A program made the translations under genes and the position numbers. A stretch of DNA of 57,075 bases from Litorivicinus sp. (lineage in GTDB: Bacteria > Pseudomonadota > Gammaproteobacteria > Pseudomonadales > Litorivicinaceae): the NCBI GenBank assembly GCA_009886945.1, contig QXYM01000053.1, positions 1-57,075 on the forward strand. Direction: 5' to 3'. The notes beneath the pieces are model-generated. The model ran no database searches. It was not told the DNA's origin and worked only from the letters and a program-made list of their open reading frames with translations. Below are positions 31,995-43,969 of the stretch, piece after piece. Each line of letters opens with the position of its first letter. Position 1 is the first letter of the stretch.

Positions 31995-34030
31995 CCCACG
32001 ACCAGTCTCACCCGTTTCAAGTTGTTTCAGACTATGAGCCGGCCGGCGATCAGCCGACAGCAATTCAAACCCTGATCGAGGGGGTGCAGGCTGGATTAGC
32101 GCATCAAACCCTATTGGGGGTGACAGGTTCCGGGAAAACCTTCACCGTCGCTAAGGTGATCGAGGCGATCAAACGTCCGACTATCGTCATGGCTCATAAC
32201 AAAACGTTGGCAGCTCAGTTATACGGGGAGTTTAAAGAATTCTTTCCAAATAACGCGGTCGAATACTTTGTCTCTTATTACGACTATTACCAACCAGAAG
32301 CGTATGTTCCATCCAGTGATACCTTCATCGAGAAAGATGCCTCGATTAATGATCACATCGAGCAAATGCGCTTGTCGGCGACGAAGGCACTACTCGAACG
32401 TGATGACGTCATTATTGTGGCGACGGTGTCGTCGATTTATGGTCTAGGGGATCCTGAGGCCTACCATGAAATGGTCCTTCACCTGACTCGAGGCATGACG
32501 ATCGATCAGCGCCAAATTTTGAGACGTCTCGCAGAACTTCAGTACAAGCGGAATGATATGGATTTCGGTCGGGGTAGCTATCGAGTTCGAGGTGATGTCA
32601 TTGATATCTTTCCCGCAGAATCAGATCGCGAGGGAGTGCGTGTCGAGCTGTTTGACGATGAAATTGAACAACTCTCCTATTTTGACCCCTTGACCGGCGA
32701 GGTACTTCGAAAAGTTCCTCGTTTGACGATCTATCCCAAAACTCACTACGTCACCAGTAAAGACCGATTGGTGAATACCCTTGATGACATCAAAGACGAA
32801 CTGAAAATGCGGTTGGCGCAATTTCGAGAGCAAGGAAAGTTACTTGAGGCGCAACGCTTAGAGCAACGCACGAAATTTGATTTAGAGATGATTGCTGAGC
32901 TTGGATATTGTCAGGGGATTGAGAATTACTCACGGTATTTGTCAGGTCGTCCGTCCGGAGAAGCTCCACCGACTCTGTTTGATTATCTTCCTCCTGATGC
33001 ATTATTGGTGATTGATGAATCCCATGTCACCGTTCCACAAATTGGTGGCATGTATCGTGGTGATCGATCGCGAAAAGAAACCTTGGTGGAATATGGGTTT
33101 CGTCTGCCGTCTGCGTTAGATAACCGACCATTGAAGTTCGAAGAATGGGAATCACTGGCTCCACAGATGGTCTTTGTCTCAGCCACCCCTGGTGTGTATG
33201 AAAAAGAGCATCAGGCGCAAGTCGCTGAGCAGCTTGTTCGACCGACCGGTTTGGTTGATCCAACCATAGAGATTCGACCTGCAGGTTCTCAGGTCGATGA
33301 TTGTTTGAGTGAAATCCATACCGTAGTCGCGAAAGATGAGCGTGTTCTCATTACTGTATTGACGAAGCGGATGGCTGAGGACCTCACCGACTATTTGATG
33401 GAGCATGGAGTGCGTGTACGTTATCTGCACTCCGATATTGATACCGTTGAGCGAGTGGAGATCATTCGTGATCTCAGGAAAGGGGAATTCGATGTGTTAG
33501 TCGGAATCAACCTGTTACGCGAAGGCTTGGATATGCCAGAGGTATCCTTAGTGACCATTATGGATGCCGATAAAGAGGGCTTCCTTCGGTCGGATCGTTC
33601 GCTGATTCAGACCATCGGTCGTGCGGCGCGGAATGTGAACGGTCGAGCGATTTTGTATGCCGATCGAATCACCGATTCGATGCGACGCGCAATGGACGAA
33701 ACAGAACGTCGGCGCAACAAGCAAATTGCCTTCAATGAAGACAATGGGATTACCCCAACCACGATTCAAAAACGCATCGATGATGTGATGGAAGGCGCGC
33801 ATCGAGAAACACCAGGATCGCGTGGGCGAAAAGCCAAAGACAAGGCTGCCAAATCCACAGCAGAGACGCTGATGCCAAAGAATCCCCAGGCACTCACACC
33901 GCAGCAGTTGGCAAAAGAAATCACACGACTTGAAGATGAAATGTTTCAGGCGGCAAAATCACTGGAATTTGAGCGCGCAGCTGCCATTCGAGATGCAGTG
34001 GCAGAGCTTCAATCATTAGCGTTTAAATAA
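31991..34030 (+). CDS. uvrB: Excinuclease ABC subunit B
   Basis: 679 residues. The damage-verifying helicase of nucleotide excision repair. Walker A is GVTGSGKT (43-50), the beta-hairpin region has [12 protein letters not shown], and helicase motif VI has [11 protein letters not shown]-terminal UVR domain (about 635-670, with [21 protein letters not shown]) binds UvrC/UvrA. ATG at 31991 overlaps the upstream membrane gene; upstream in-frame residues are not UvrB-like. Confidence 0.97.
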   Translation: MTHDQSHPFQVVSDYEPAGDQPTAIQTLIEGVQAGLAHQTLLGVTGSGKTFTVAKVIEAIKRPTIVMAHNKTLAAQLYGEFKEFFPNNAVEYFVSYYDYYQPEAYVPSSDTFIEKDASINDHIEQMRLSATKALLERDDVIIVATVSSIYGLGDPEAYHEMVLHLTRGMTIDQRQILRRLAELQYKRNDMDFGRGSYRVRGDVIDIFPAESDREGVRVELFDDEIEQLSYFDPLTGEVLRKVPRLTIYPKTHYVTSKDRLVNTLDDIKDELKMRLAQFREQGKLLEAQRLEQRTKFDLEMIAELGYCQGIENYSRYLSGRPSGEAPPTLFDYLPPDALLVIDESHVTVPQIGGMYRGDRSRKETLVEYGFRLPSALDNRPLKFEEWESLAPQMVFVSATPGVYEKEHQAQVAEQLVRPTGLVDPTIEIRPAGSQVDDCLSEIHTVVAKDERVLITVLTKRMAEDLTDYLMEHGVRVRYLHSDIDTVERVEIIRDLRKGEFDVLVGINLLREGLDMPEVSLVTIMDADKEGFLRSDRSLIQTIGRAARNVNGRAILYADRITDSMRRAMDETERRRNKQIAFNEDNGITPTTIQKRIDDVMEGAHRETPGSRGRKAKDKAAKSTAETLMPKNPQALTPQQLAKEITRLEDEMFQAAKSLEFERAAAIRDAVAELQSLAFK

Positions 34031-34042
34031 TTAAGGAACATC

Positions 34043-34951
34043 ATGCCAATTCGGTTTGCACCAGCGATTATGAGTTTATTTGGGCTTGCGCTGGCGTGGC
34101 GTGCACTGTCTGATCTCGGTGGTTGGGAAAGCGGTGTTGGTCGGATGATCTCGATCGCCATGCTTTTGTTGGGCCTTGTGACTTTCGGCTCCATTGTTCT
34201 GCATCAGCTTCACAAAGGGGCACTGAAAGAGACCATCGACAATCCGCAGCTTCGCGTGTTGCCTGCCTGTTTAACGGTTGGCTTGATGCTGTTGAGTGCG
34301 CTGTTAAACCCGCATATGCCCGAGGCCGCTCGCGTCTTGATTTGGGTGGCTGCGATTTCCCACTTCGCTTACCTTGCTTGGTTGATCAACGGTTGGTTTC
34401 GGGGCGGGCTCGCCCTTGAGATGATCTCTCCGGTTTGGTTCATTCCTGTTGTGGGAAATATCGTCGTGCCAGTCGGCGCGATGGCGACCGGTCAGGTGAT
34501 GTTGGCTTGGTTCGGATTCTCGATCGGTATTGTCATGTGGTTAATGCTCTTGCCCATTGTGTTTTTCCGCTTGATTCATGGAAAGCCGATGCCAGAAGAG
34601 CTTGAGAGCACACAAATGGTTTTGGTTGCACCGCCGGCGATTGGCTCAGTGTCATGGTCGTTGTTGGCGGGTGACCACAGCGTGGTTCCTGGTGCAGTGA
34701 TGTTATCCGTTGCTTTCTTTTTATTACTGACGCTCATACCAATGCTGCTGCGAGTGATCTCGAGGCCCTTTGTCCCGGCAAATTGGGCCTTTGGATTTCC
34801 GATGGCCGCATTGAGTACAGGACTTGCGACCTATAGCATCTTGCTCGAACGCGATATTCTGATGGGTGCAGGATTGGTGGTTTTGTTGTTGGTTTCAGCA
34901 TTGATCGTTTGGGCGCTGATTGGATCAGCTCGAGTTTTATTGAAGAGTTAA
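34043..34951 (+). CDS. TDT-family (TehA/SLAC1-like) membrane transporter
   Basis: 302 residues with about ten membrane helices and no signal peptide. The start FAPAIMSLFGLALAWRAL and the central SPVWFIPVVGNIVVPVGA segment fit the tellurite-resistance/dicarboxylate transporter family, whose structures are anion channels (TehA, plant SLAC1). The substrate cannot be told from the sequence. AAGGA precedes the ATG. It sits between uvrB and the epimerase gene, with which it nearly overlaps. Confidence 0.8.
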   Translation: MPIRFAPAIMSLFGLALAWRALSDLGGWESGVGRMISIAMLLLGLVTFGSIVLHQLHKGALKETIDNPQLRVLPACLTVGLMLLSALLNPHMPEAARVLIWVAAISHFAYLAWLINGWFRGGLALEMISPVWFIPVVGNIVVPVGAMATGQVMLAWFGFSIGIVMWLMLLPIVFFRLIHGKPMPEELESTQMVLVAPPAIGSVSWSLLAGDHSVVPGAVMLSVAFFLLLTLIPMLLRVISRPFVPANWAFGFPMAALSTGLATYSILLERDILMGAGLVVLLLVSALIVWALIGSARVLLKS

Positions 34952-34954
34952 TGT

Positions 34955-35962
34955 ATGCGTGTGTTAGTAACCGGCTCGGCCGGATTTATCGGCTCGACAG
35001 TTAGTCACCGTCTTCTTGACCGAGGCGATGACGTCGTCGGTTTGGATAATTACAACGACTATTACGAAGTCTCATTGAAAGACGCGCGTGGGCAGCGGCT
35101 CCTGGAGCGTGATGGGTACACCGAGGTCCGCGCGAGCGTTGAGGACCGGGATGCGCTCGAGGCGCTGTTTAAGGCCCATCAAATCGATCGGGTGGTGCAC
35201 TTGGCGGCGCAAGCCGGTGTGCGTTATTCCCTCGAGAATCCGCACGCTTATGTCGATGCGAATCTTGTGGGCTTTATGAACATTCTCGAGTGCTGCCGGC
35301 ATCATCAGGTGGATCATTTGGTTTATGCGTCCTCGAGCTCTGTGTATGGAGCGAATGAGTCCCTGCCATTTCGTGTTGAGGATTCGGTCGATCATCCGGT
35401 GAGCTTGTATGCTGCGAGCAAGAAGGCAAACGAGTTGATGGCGCATACCTACAGTCACTTGTTTGGCCTACCGACCACGGGCTTACGCTTCTTTACGGTC
35501 TACGGACCATGGGGCCGGCCTGATATGGCCTTGTTTAAATTTACGCGTGCGATTTTGACAGGTGGTACGGTGCAGTTGTTTAACGGGGGGCATCACAAGC
35601 GCGATTTCACGTTTATTTCAGATATCGTGGATGGCGTGATCGGAACACTTGATCAAATCGCGACCCCAGATCCTGCGTATGATCCGTTGACGCCCAATCC
35701 AGGAACATCGAATGTCCCTTGGCGAGTGTATAACATCGGATCGGATCGCCCGATTGATTTGGTGCGATATCTCGAGCTGATTGAACAGGCCTGTGGCCAA
35801 AAAGCCCAAGTGGAATCGTTACCGATGCAGCCTGGTGATGTGATTGCAACCCATGCTGATGTGTCGGCATTGAAGGCCGCGATTGGCTATGCGCCGCGAG
35901 TCACGGTCGAGGAAGGAATCCCTCAGTTTGTTGAGTGGTTCCGACATTACTACAGTCTTTAG
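34955..35962 (+). CDS. NAD-dependent nucleotide-sugar epimerase (UDP-glucuronate 4-epimerase type)
   Basis: 335 residues. An extended short-chain dehydrogenase with NAD motif GSAGFIG (7-13), SSSSVYGANE, the catalytic YAASKK and FFTVYGPWGRPDMALFKFT. The last segment is typical of UDP-glucuronate 4-epimerases of capsule and lipopolysaccharide pathways. No other sugar genes lie nearby, so the pathway is open; a different UDP-sugar substrate is possible. The ATG at 34955 is preceded by GAAGAG at seven bases; ATG at 34951 is in another frame. Confidence 0.85.
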   Translation: MRVLVTGSAGFIGSTVSHRLLDRGDDVVGLDNYNDYYEVSLKDARGQRLLERDGYTEVRASVEDRDALEALFKAHQIDRVVHLAAQAGVRYSLENPHAYVDANLVGFMNILECCRHHQVDHLVYASSSSVYGANESLPFRVEDSVDHPVSLYAASKKANELMAHTYSHLFGLPTTGLRFFTVYGPWGRPDMALFKFTRAILTGGTVQLFNGGHHKRDFTFISDIVDGVIGTLDQIATPDPAYDPLTPNPGTSNVPWRVYNIGSDRPIDLVRYLELIEQACGQKAQVESLPMQPGDVIATHADVSALKAAIGYAPRVTVEEGIPQFVEWFRHYYSL

Positions 35963-35970
35963 GTCGCTAC

Positions 35971-35998
35971 TTTACTTCGACAATGAAGGCTGTATAAT
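35971..35998 (+). promoter_or_regulatory. Promoter of tRNA-Val
   Basis: A perfect TATAAT at 35993-35998 with TTTACT at 35971-35976 (16-base spacer). The stretch around and after the -10, 35989-36008, matches the tRNA-Pro promoter (43391-43410) at 18 of 20 bases, including a GCCGCTCT discriminator. Confidence 0.75.
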
Positions 35999-36010
35999 CC
36001 GCCGCTCTTC

Positions 36011-36087
36011 AGGCGCGTAGCTCAGTTGGTTAGAGCGCCACCTTGACATGGTGGAGGTCGTTGGTTCGATTCCAATCGCGCCTACCA
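36011..36087 (+). tRNA. tRNA-Val (anticodon GAC)
   Basis: 77 bases with encoded CCA. The acceptor stem AGGCGCG pairs with CGCGCCT (36077-36083), and the discriminator is A. The D arm has GCTCAGTTGGTTAGAGC, the anticodon loop TTGACAT gives GAC, and the T loop is TTCGATTCC-like. thrS begins 53 bases downstream with no clear promoter in between. Confidence 0.97.
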
Positions 36088-36140
36088 AATACAACCATAT
36101 TGGAAGGCCCTTGGTACGGGTCGCCAGATTGGAGTTGGAA

Positions 36141-38081
36141 ATGCCGGTAATTACCCTTCCTGATGGATCCAAGCGTGAGTTTGATGATCCTGTTTCTCTG
36201 ATTGATGTTGCTCACTCGATTGGGCCTGGATTAGCCAAGGCGACGATTTGTGGGCGGGTCGACGGTGAGCTTAAAGACGCCTCTGACATCATCAACCATG
36301 ACGCGAATGTCTCCCTCATTACCGCGAAGGACCCCGAAGGTTTGGAAGTGATTCGTCACTCCTTTGCACACTTGGTCGGTCACGCAGGTCAGCAGTTGTT
36401 TCCGGGGATAAAGATGGCCATTGGGCCTGTGATTGAGCATGGTTTTTACTACGATGTCGATTACGAGCGTCAGCTGACACCTGAGGATATCGAGGCGCTT
36501 GAGAAACGGATTCAGGAGCTCGTGAAAACAGACTATCCAGTGGTCAAGCAATGGGCGTCTCGTGACGAGGCCATCGCTGAATTCACCGCGCGCGATGAAC
36601 CTTACAAGCTTGAGATTATCCATCAAGACATTCCTGATGACGGGCACCCTGTTGGGCTTTATCACCACGAAGAATATGTGGATATGTGTCGTGGTCCGCA
36701 CGTCCCGAATACGCGTTTCCTAAGACACTTTAAATTGACGAACGTCACTGGTGCTTATTGGCGAGGTAACGTCAATAACAAGCAACTGCAGCGTATTTAC
36801 GGGATCGCATTTACATCGAAGCAAGATCTTGAAGCGCATCTGAAGTTTTTGGAAGAAGCGGCTAAACGCGACCATCGAAATCTTGCGAAGACCCTTGACT
36901 TGTTTCATTTGCAGGAAGAAGCCCCAGGCATGGTCTTCTGGCATCCCAATGGGTGGACAGTCTATCGCGTATTAGAAGACTACATTCGTGATCGACTCGA
37001 GCATTCTGGGTATCAAGAGATTCGAACTCCGCAACTGGTCGATCAGCGTTTGTGGGAAGCCTCAGGGCATTGGGACAAATATCAGGAAAATATGTTCGTG
37101 ACGTCGAGCGAGCATCGCGATTATGCGGTCAAGCCGATGAATTGCCCCTGTCATGTGCAGATCTACAACAAAAAAATTACATCGTATCGCGAGTTACCGA
37201 TTCGACTTGCTGAATTTGGTTCTTGCCATCGTAATGAGCCGTCGGGTTCGTTGCATGGATTGATGCGGGTCCGTAACTTTGTGCAAGATGATGCGCATAT
37301 TTTCTGTACTGAAGACCAAATTACCCAAGAAGTGAAGACCTTCAATCAGTTACTCACTGAGGTCTATTACGACATGGGCTTTGATGACATGATCGTTCGC
37401 ATCTCAACCCGCCCTGACAAGCGTGTGGGTGACGATGCCACCTGGGATAAGGCGGAAAGTGCATTATCGAATGCCTTGGATGAGCTCGGTGTTGCCTGGG
37501 AAGAGCTGCCTGGCGAAGGAGCGTTTTATGGTCCGAAAATCGAATATTCTTTGAAAGATTGTTTAGGTCGTGTTTGGCAATGCGGCACGATGCAGGTCGA
37601 TTTTTCGATGCCAGGCCGTCTAGGCGCCGAATATGTCGCAGAAGATGGGTCGAAACAAATCCCCGTGATGTTGCATCGTGCAATTCTTGGAAGCTTGGAG
37701 CGTTTTGTTGGCATTTTGCTCGAAAATACCGCGGGTTTGTTGCCGCCGTGGTTGTCTCCAACGCAAGCAGTGGTGATGACAATCACGGATTCACAGCATG
37801 AATATGCGAAAAAAGTGGAAAAAATGCTTGTCGCTCAAGGTCTTCGCGTGAAATCCGATTTGCGCAATGAGAAGATCGGCTATAAAATCCGCCACCACAC
37901 TTTACAACGGGTCCCGTATTTACTCGTGATCGGTGATAAAGAAGTGGAAAACCAGCAGGTGGCTGTGCGGACCCGTTCCGGTGAAGACTTAGGTGCAATG
38001 AGCGTAGACGCCTTTGCTGACAAGCTTCACAAGGATATTGGGTTGCGTGGTCGTTTCGGTATTGAGTCGGAGACAGAGTAA
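36141..38081 (+). CDS. thrS: Threonyl-tRNA synthetase
   Basis: 646 residues. An N-terminal TGS domain ([14 protein letters not shown]) is followed by the editing domain with its HSFAHL and CRGPH metal-site segments, the class II catalytic core with zinc ligands in MNCPCH and LHRAILGS, and an anticodon-binding C-terminus. ATG at 36141 is six bases after GGAG; an upstream start at 36048 lies in the tRNA gene. The stop TAA shares its last base with the likely ATC start of infC. Confidence 0.97.
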   Translation: MPVITLPDGSKREFDDPVSLIDVAHSIGPGLAKATICGRVDGELKDASDIINHDANVSLITAKDPEGLEVIRHSFAHLVGHAGQQLFPGIKMAIGPVIEHGFYYDVDYERQLTPEDIEALEKRIQELVKTDYPVVKQWASRDEAIAEFTARDEPYKLEIIHQDIPDDGHPVGLYHHEEYVDMCRGPHVPNTRFLRHFKLTNVTGAYWRGNVNNKQLQRIYGIAFTSKQDLEAHLKFLEEAAKRDHRNLAKTLDLFHLQEEAPGMVFWHPNGWTVYRVLEDYIRDRLEHSGYQEIRTPQLVDQRLWEASGHWDKYQENMFVTSSEHRDYAVKPMNCPCHVQIYNKKITSYRELPIRLAEFGSCHRNEPSGSLHGLMRVRNFVQDDAHIFCTEDQITQEVKTFNQLLTEVYYDMGFDDMIVRISTRPDKRVGDDATWDKAESALSNALDELGVAWEELPGEGAFYGPKIEYSLKDCLGRVWQCGTMQVDFSMPGRLGAEYVAEDGSKQIPVMLHRAILGSLERFVGILLENTAGLLPPWLSPTQAVVMTITDSQHEYAKKVEKMLVAQGLRVKSDLRNEKIGYKIRHHTLQRVPYLLVIGDKEVENQQVAVRTRSGEDLGAMSVDAFADKLHKDIGLRGRFGIESETE

Positions 38082-38623
38082 TCAGAAGAGCACAACCCAA
38101 AGGTGCGCCGGGTGAAAAGCGCACACTGATCAATGAAGAAATTCGGGCGCCGCAGGTGCGTTTGATCGGACCAACAGGTGAACAAATCGGTGTTGTTAAC
38201 ACGAATGATGCACTGGTTGCCGCTCGTGAGAATGATCTTGATCTTGTGTTGATTGCGGAGTCCTCAGATCCTCCGGTTGCGAAAATCATGGATTTTGGCA
38301 AACGGTTGTACGAAGAGAAGAAAGCAAAGGCGGCTGCGAAGAAGAAGCAGCACCAACTGCAGGTTAAAGAAATTAAGTTTCGTCCGGGTACGGACATTGG
38401 AGACTACCAGGTCAAACTGCGCAACCTGGTGCGTTTCCTAGAGGACGGCGATAAGGCCAAGGTAACCATCCGGTTCCGCGGTCGTGAAATGGCCCACCAA
38501 GAACTCGGCATGCAAATGCTCGAGCGCTTGGAAAAGGACCTCGAAGAGCATGGAGTTGTTGAAGCGCGCCCTAAATTAGAGGGCCGTCAAATGATCATGG
38601 TCATCGCGCCGAAGAAAAAGTGA
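38081..38623 (+). CDS. infC: Translation initiation factor IF-3, predicted AUC start
   Basis: 180 residues, equal to E. coli IF3. IF3 frees 30S subunits and rejects wrong start codons. The conserved N-domain ([15 protein letters not shown]) lies before the first standard start codon in frame (GTG at 38156), so translation must begin further upstream. The frame is closed by TGA at 38063. Between the two the best start is ATC at 38081, eight bases after GGAG (38069-38072). This gives [10 protein letters not shown], resembling the KRAQPK start region of Pseudomonas IF3. E. coli infC uses AUU, which lets IF3 repress itself; AUC would serve the same control. The ATC overlaps the last base of the thrS stop. 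Confidence 0.9.
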   Translation: MRRAQPKGAPGEKRTLINEEIRAPQVRLIGPTGEQIGVVNTNDALVAARENDLDLVLIAESSDPPVAKIMDFGKRLYEEKKAKAAAKKKQHQLQVKEIKFRPGTDIGDYQVKLRNLVRFLEDGDKAKVTIRFRGREMAHQELGMQMLERLEKDLEEHGVVEARPKLEGRQMIMVIAPKKK

Positions 38624-38658
38624 GAGCAATCAGCTCTAATGCGGAGTGAAAAGGAAAT

Positions 38659-38856
38659 ATGCCAAAACTCAAAAGTAACTCAGGCGCTCTAAAGCGCTTT
38701 AAGCGGACTGCCAAGGGCTTCAAGCACAAACAGTCTTTCCGTAGCCACATTTTGACCAAGAAAAGCACCAAGCGTAAGCGTCATTTACGCGGGACGTTGA
38801 TGGTAGCAGCTTCAGATATCAAGCTGATCCATCGCATGCTTCCTGGTTCACGGTAA
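38659..38856 (+). CDS. rpmI: 50S ribosomal protein L35
   Basis: 65 residues, highly basic, with the L35 signature [19 protein letters not shown] and a C-terminal MLPGSR. AAGGAAAT precedes the ATG. A small hairpin AGAGC/GCTCT (38623-38637) overlaps the infC stop and lies in the infC-rpmI gap, where L20 binds its own mRNA in E. coli; whether it plays that part here is not shown by the sequence. Confidence 0.96.
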   Translation: MPKLKSNSGALKRFKRTAKGFKHKQSFRSHILTKKSTKRKRHLRGTLMVAASDIKLIHRMLPGSR

Positions 38857-38868
38857 AAGGAGAGACCC

Positions 38869-39237
38869 ATGCCAAGAGTCAAACGCGGTGTCACCGCACG
38901 TGCTAGTCACAAAAAAATTCTGAAGCAAGCGAAAGGATACTACGGTGCCCGCTCTCGTGTGTTTCGTGTTGCTAAACAAGCTGTTATCAAAGCAGGCCAG
39001 TATGCGTATCGTGACCGTCGCCAAAGAAAGCGTCAGTTCCGTGCACTCTGGATCGCTCGTATCAATGCAGGTGCGCGCGAATGTGGTTTGAGCTACAGCC
39101 GTTTCATTGATGGTCTGAAAAAGGCCAATATTGAAATGGATCGCCGTGTACTCGCAGATCTTGCGATGAACGAGAAGATTGCCTTTGCTGCACTCGCAGA
39201 GCAAGCAAAGCAAGCGCTCGAGCAGGCGAACGCTTAA
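38869..39237 (+). CDS. rplT: 50S ribosomal protein L20
   Basis: 122 residues, very basic. The N-terminus [20 protein letters not shown] and the [15 protein letters not shown] segment are diagnostic. It is needed for early 50S assembly and in E. coli represses rpmI-rplT translation. AGGAGA lies eight bases before the ATG, 12 bases after rpmI. Two hairpins follow the gene, the second a terminator. Confidence 0.97.
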   Translation: MPRVKRGVTARASHKKILKQAKGYYGARSRVFRVAKQAVIKAGQYAYRDRRQRKRQFRALWIARINAGARECGLSYSRFIDGLKKANIEMDRRVLADLAMNEKIAFAALAEQAKQALEQANA

Positions 39238-39244
39238 TTTCAAA

Positions 39245-40336
<1,092 letters not shown>

Positions 40337-40338
40337 TC

Positions 40339-42708
40339 ATGAAAGCAAGTATCTCTTGGCTGAAAAGCCTATGCCCAACCGACTTATCAATCGATGACAT
40401 TGTTCGTCGTTTGACCATGGCCGGTCTTGAAGTGGATGGAGTCGAACCTGCGTCCAAGCCGTGGACCCATGTGGTGGTTGGTGAGGTGTTATCAGTGACA
40501 CAGCATCCCGATGCCGACAAATTAAACGTGTGTGAGGTCACAGACGGTGAGTCGACCTATCAGGTGGTGTGCGGCGCGACGAATGTCCGTGCTGGTCTCA
40601 AAGTTCCTTTCGCGCGAGTCGGCGCGGTGATCGGAGACGACTTCAGGATTCAACAAGCGAAATTACGTGGTGTTGATTCGCATGGCATGCTGTGTGGGGC
40701 AGACGAACTTGGGCTCTCTGATGAACGCGATGGTCTGATGGAGTTACCTGATCATGTGGTGACCGGATCGGATGTTGCCGATTTACTGTCGCTTCCCGAT
40801 CATGTGGTCGAGGTGGATTTGACACCGAATCGCGGTGATTGTTTATCGATCACAGGTCTCGCGCGGGAACTTGGAGTCTTGAGTCAGACGACAGTTCGAA
40901 CCGTGGATTGTGAGGCGGTGGATCCTGAATCGGATGAGACCCATGATGTGCATTTGTCCGCTCCTGAGGGTTGTCCTTGTTATGTCGGTCGTGTGATTGA
41001 ACATGTGGATGTGACCAAGCCCACTCCGATGTGGATGGTCGAGCGGCTCCGTCGCAGTGGTATTCGATCGATCGATGCCATTGTCGATATCACGAACTAT
41101 GTGATGCTCGAACTGGGTCAACCGATGCATGCCTTTGACCGCGATCAACTGGTGGGTGAAATCGATGTGCGGATGGCTCATCCAGGTGAGCAGTTAGTGC
41201 TGTTGGATGGTAAGACGCTGACATTGAGTGACGATGTCTTGGTGATTGCCGACCAGGAAAAAGCATTGGCACTTGCTGGGATTATGGGTGGGGAACATTC
41301 CGGTATTTCTGAACGTACCACCACAGTCTTTTTAGAAAGCGCATATTTCGATCCCATTACGATCGCGGGTAAAGCCCGTCGTTATGGCTTGCATACCGAT
41401 GCGTCGGCGCGCTTTGAGCGTGGCGTGGATTGGCAGTTGGCTGAGCGCGCTTGTCAACGTGCAACGGCATTGATTCTCGACATCTGCGGTGGGGTTCCAG
41501 GTCCTGTGATGATCACGGATAACGAACAAGCATTACCGACATTGCAGGTCGTGACACTGACCCATGCGCGGATCAAACAACAATTGAAGATCGAGTTGGC
41601 GTCGGAGACGATTCAGCAGATGTTGCAAGCGCTTGGCTTTGACGTTGATGTGACGAGCGACGGATTTCGTTGTGTTGCGCCGAGCTGGCGGTTTGATATC
41701 GCCATTGAGCAAGATTTGATTGAAGAGATTGCGCGAATTTATGGCTACAACAATCTTCCAACCTCATTACCGGCACAAGCATTGACGATGGCGGCTGTAC
41801 CCGAGGCAGAGACGCCACTGATGCGCCTGAAGCACTATTTAGTGGATCAGGATGTTCAGGAGGCGGTGACCTACTCATTTGTTGATCCAGCAATGCAGGC
41901 ACTCTTGGGCGATGGTGTACAGGGTGTACGGTTGGCTAACCCGATTGCGTCGAATCTCGCAGAGATGCGTCGTTCGCTCATGCCAGGACTCGTCGAAGCG
42001 GTTCGACACAATGTCAATCGGCAGGCACCGCGTGTCCGTGTCTTCGAAACAGGACAGTGCTTTGTGTCCTCAGGTGATCAATTGGATCAATCGGAACGGC
42101 TCGGGATCGCTCTTTACGGTCAGCAAGCACCATTGCATTTCAGTGGTGATCGCTTAGTCGACTTTTTTGATCTAAAAGGCATTGTTGACGGTCTGGGGAT
42201 GGTGAATGGCGGTGGCAGCTTGAGTTGGTCGTCGGGTGAACATCCTGCTCTTGCTCCGGGTCAGACGGCACGCGTGAGCATTAATGGTCAGAGCATTGGT
42301 ATCGTTGGTCGGCTGCATCCGAGGCTTGCTCGAGAACTGGATTTACCCAAGCCGTTATTTTTGGCTGATTTGAATCTGTCACCACTCCTTAGCGGACAAG
42401 TTACTGCTTTTAAAGCAATTTCGCGTTATCCTAGAGTGCTTCGTGATTTGGCTGTTGTGGTTGACGACAGCATCGCGTGGCAACAGATCGTTGATGCAGT
42501 TGAGAGTCTTGGTGATTCGCGCATTCAATCTGTGGAGTTATTTGATGTGTATCGCGGAACTGGTGTTCCAGAGGGATGTCAGAGCTTAGCGCTCTCGCTG
42601 AGCTTACAGGATCCAGAAAAGACGCTGGATGATGTCGCGATTCAAGAGATGGTTGATCAGGTTGTTCGCACACTTGGCGAGCAGACTGGCGCAGAGTTAC
42701 GAGGATAA
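40339..42708 (+). CDS. pheT: Phenylalanyl-tRNA synthetase beta subunit
   Basis: 789 residues. Domains in order: a tRNA-binding OB fold (about 39-148, [20 protein letters not shown]), the B3/B4 editing domain, B5 (with [16 protein letters not shown] ahead of it), a catalytic-like core, and a C-terminal ferredoxin-like anticodon-binding fold (about 700-789, [18 protein letters not shown]). The length is normal. ihfA follows after five bases, the conserved pheST-ihfA order. Confidence 0.96.
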   Translation: MKASISWLKSLCPTDLSIDDIVRRLTMAGLEVDGVEPASKPWTHVVVGEVLSVTQHPDADKLNVCEVTDGESTYQVVCGATNVRAGLKVPFARVGAVIGDDFRIQQAKLRGVDSHGMLCGADELGLSDERDGLMELPDHVVTGSDVADLLSLPDHVVEVDLTPNRGDCLSITGLARELGVLSQTTVRTVDCEAVDPESDETHDVHLSAPEGCPCYVGRVIEHVDVTKPTPMWMVERLRRSGIRSIDAIVDITNYVMLELGQPMHAFDRDQLVGEIDVRMAHPGEQLVLLDGKTLTLSDDVLVIADQEKALALAGIMGGEHSGISERTTTVFLESAYFDPITIAGKARRYGLHTDASARFERGVDWQLAERACQRATALILDICGGVPGPVMITDNEQALPTLQVVTLTHARIKQQLKIELASETIQQMLQALGFDVDVTSDGFRCVAPSWRFDIAIEQDLIEEIARIYGYNNLPTSLPAQALTMAAVPEAETPLMRLKHYLVDQDVQEAVTYSFVDPAMQALLGDGVQGVRLANPIASNLAEMRRSLMPGLVEAVRHNVNRQAPRVRVFETGQCFVSSGDQLDQSERLGIALYGQQAPLHFSGDRLVDFFDLKGIVDGLGMVNGGGSLSWSSGEHPALAPGQTARVSINGQSIGIVGRLHPRLARELDLPKPLFLADLNLSPLLSGQVTAFKAISRYPRVLRDLAVVVDDSIAWQQIVDAVESLGDSRIQSVELFDVYRGTGVPEGCQSLALSLSLQDPEKTLDDVAIQEMVDQVVRTLGEQTGAELRG

Positions 42709-42713
42709 ACACA

Positions 42714-43019
42714 GTGGCAGCCTTAACAAAAGCGGATTTATCTGAGCACTTGAATGATGTGGTTGGACTGAATAAGCGCGAAGCCAAAGAGATGGTTGAA
42801 ATTCTGTTTGATGAATTGAGTGATTCGCTGATTGCTGGAGATCCCGTCCGTTTGTCTGGCTTTGGTAATTTTGAGCTTCGCGATAAGAATGAGCGGCCTG
42901 GTCGAAATCCAAAGACTGGAGAAGAAGTTCCTGTGAGTGCACGCCGAGTGGTCACCTTCCGTGCCGGTCAGAAGCTTCGTGCACAAGTCGAGATTTATCA
43001 TCCATTGGATGACGAGTGA
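42714..43019 (+). CDS. ihfA: Integration host factor subunit alpha
   Basis: 101 residues of the HU/IHF fold, with [12 protein letters not shown] near the start, [11 protein letters not shown] and the arm [20 protein letters not shown]. It pairs with IhfB (28987-29298). The start is GTG at 42714, nine bases after GAGG. The stop overlaps the MerR-type gene as GTGA. Confidence 0.96.
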   Translation: MAALTKADLSEHLNDVVGLNKREAKEMVEILFDELSDSLIAGDPVRLSGFGNFELRDKNERPGRNPKTGEEVPVSARRVVTFRAGQKLRAQVEIYHPLDDE

Positions 43020-43387
43020 GCATTGTGGATCTCTTCGACGATGATCTCCCCCAGATCCCGGATCGGGTGTATTTCACGATCGGAGAAGCCAGTCGATTGT
43101 GCGGAGTCAAACCGCACGTTTTAAGATATTGGGAACAAGAGTTCGAGCAGCTCAAACCTGATAAGCGTCGAGGCAATCGGCGCTACTATCGCTATCAAGA
43201 CCTCATCATGATTCGACGGATCCGTGCGCTGGTGCATCAGCAAGGATTTACCTTGTCAGGGGCTAAGCATCGCATTGCTGAAGAAGATGAGGCTCGCGTC
43301 GAAGCCACTCAAGATGATTCAAAAGGGATGGCGCTTCGTGAAGTGATCCGCGAGCTGGAACAAGTTCGCCGGTTGCTGTCTGACTAA
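43016..43387 (+). CDS. MerR-family transcriptional regulator next to ihfA
   Basis: 123 residues. A MerR winged helix domain (about 18-90) with [25 protein letters not shown] and the [13 protein letters not shown] wing is followed by a short helical tail (to 123) but no cysteine-based metal site, so it is not a metal sensor of the MerR/CueR kind. The same gene follows ihfA in Pseudomonas and many other gammaproteobacteria, where its role is unknown. It is translationally coupled to ihfA. Confidence 0.9.
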   Translation: MSIVDLFDDDLPQIPDRVYFTIGEASRLCGVKPHVLRYWEQEFEQLKPDKRRGNRRYYRYQDLIMIRRIRALVHQQGFTLSGAKHRIAEEDEARVEATQDDSKGMALREVIRELEQVRRLLSD

Positions 43388-43400
43388 GACGCTGTATACT
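43373..43400 (+). promoter_or_regulatory. Promoter of tRNA-Pro
   Basis: TATACT at 43395-43400 with TTGCTG at 43373-43378 (16-base spacer), overlapping the end of the MerR gene. The 43391-43410 stretch matches that of the tRNA-Val promoter at 18 of 20 bases. Confidence 0.65.
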
Positions 43401-43410
43401 CTGCCGCTCT

Positions 43411-43487
43411 CGGGGCGTGGCGCAGCCTGGTAGCGCACTTGCATGGGGTGCAAGGGGTCGCAGGTTCAAATCCTGCCGTCCCGACCA
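43411..43487 (+). tRNA. tRNA-Pro (anticodon GGG)
   Basis: 77 bases with encoded CCA. The acceptor stem CGGGGCG pairs with CGTCCCG (43477-43483, one G-U); the discriminator is A. The anticodon stem CTTGC/GCAAG encloses ATGGGGT, giving anticodon GGG. The T arm is GGTTCAAATCC. The location after ihfA-merR is conserved in Pseudomonas. Confidence 0.97.
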
Positions 43488-43501
43488 AGTCGGAACCGAT
43501 G

Positions 43502-43969
43502 ATGTTAGAACGCTTGTTTTCCCGTCTTGAACTGAAAATCCCGCCACCGGTTGTCATTGTCTTTGCAGGGCTATTGAATCGTCTTGGTCGAGACTGGGGT
43601 CAAGTTCCCTTTGATCCCCCTTGGATACTGATTATTTCACTGATTGTGGTGTCTGGCATGTTGGGTGTTGGTGGTTTGATCGGGTGCTTTCGCGGCCGAA
43701 CGACCGTGCATCCATGGAGCCCAGATGAGACAACGACCCTCGTCACTCATGGTGTGTATCGCTTTTCCAGGAATCCGATGTATTTCGGATTGGTGTTGTT
43801 GCTGGCGGCGTATTACCTGTACGACCCGACGCTTTTGAGCCCGATTGGCCTGATCTTGGTCATCTGGTTTTTGACGCGCTTTCAGATCCTTCCGGAAGAA
43901 CGCATCCTCCATCGCAAGTTCGGAGAGCAATACGCGCAATATGCGCTTTTGGTTCGCCGATGGCTGTAA
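43502..43969 (+). CDS. Isoprenylcysteine methyltransferase-like membrane protein
   Basis: 155 residues with about four membrane helices. The C-terminal half carries the family pattern [23 protein letters not shown] and an [23 protein letters not shown] end, which form the SAM- and substrate-binding part of isoprenylcysteine carboxyl methyltransferase/phospholipid methyltransferase-type enzymes. The bacterial substrate is unknown. Two ATGs adjoin; 43502 is better spaced from GGAA than 43499. Confidence 0.8.
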   Translation: MLERLFSRLELKIPPPVVIVFAGLLNRLGRDWGQVPFDPPWILIISLIVVSGMLGVGGLIGCFRGRTTVHPWSPDETTTLVTHGVYRFSRNPMYFGLVLLLAAYYLYDPTLLSPIGLILVIWFLTRFQILPEERILHRKFGEQYAQYALLVRRWL

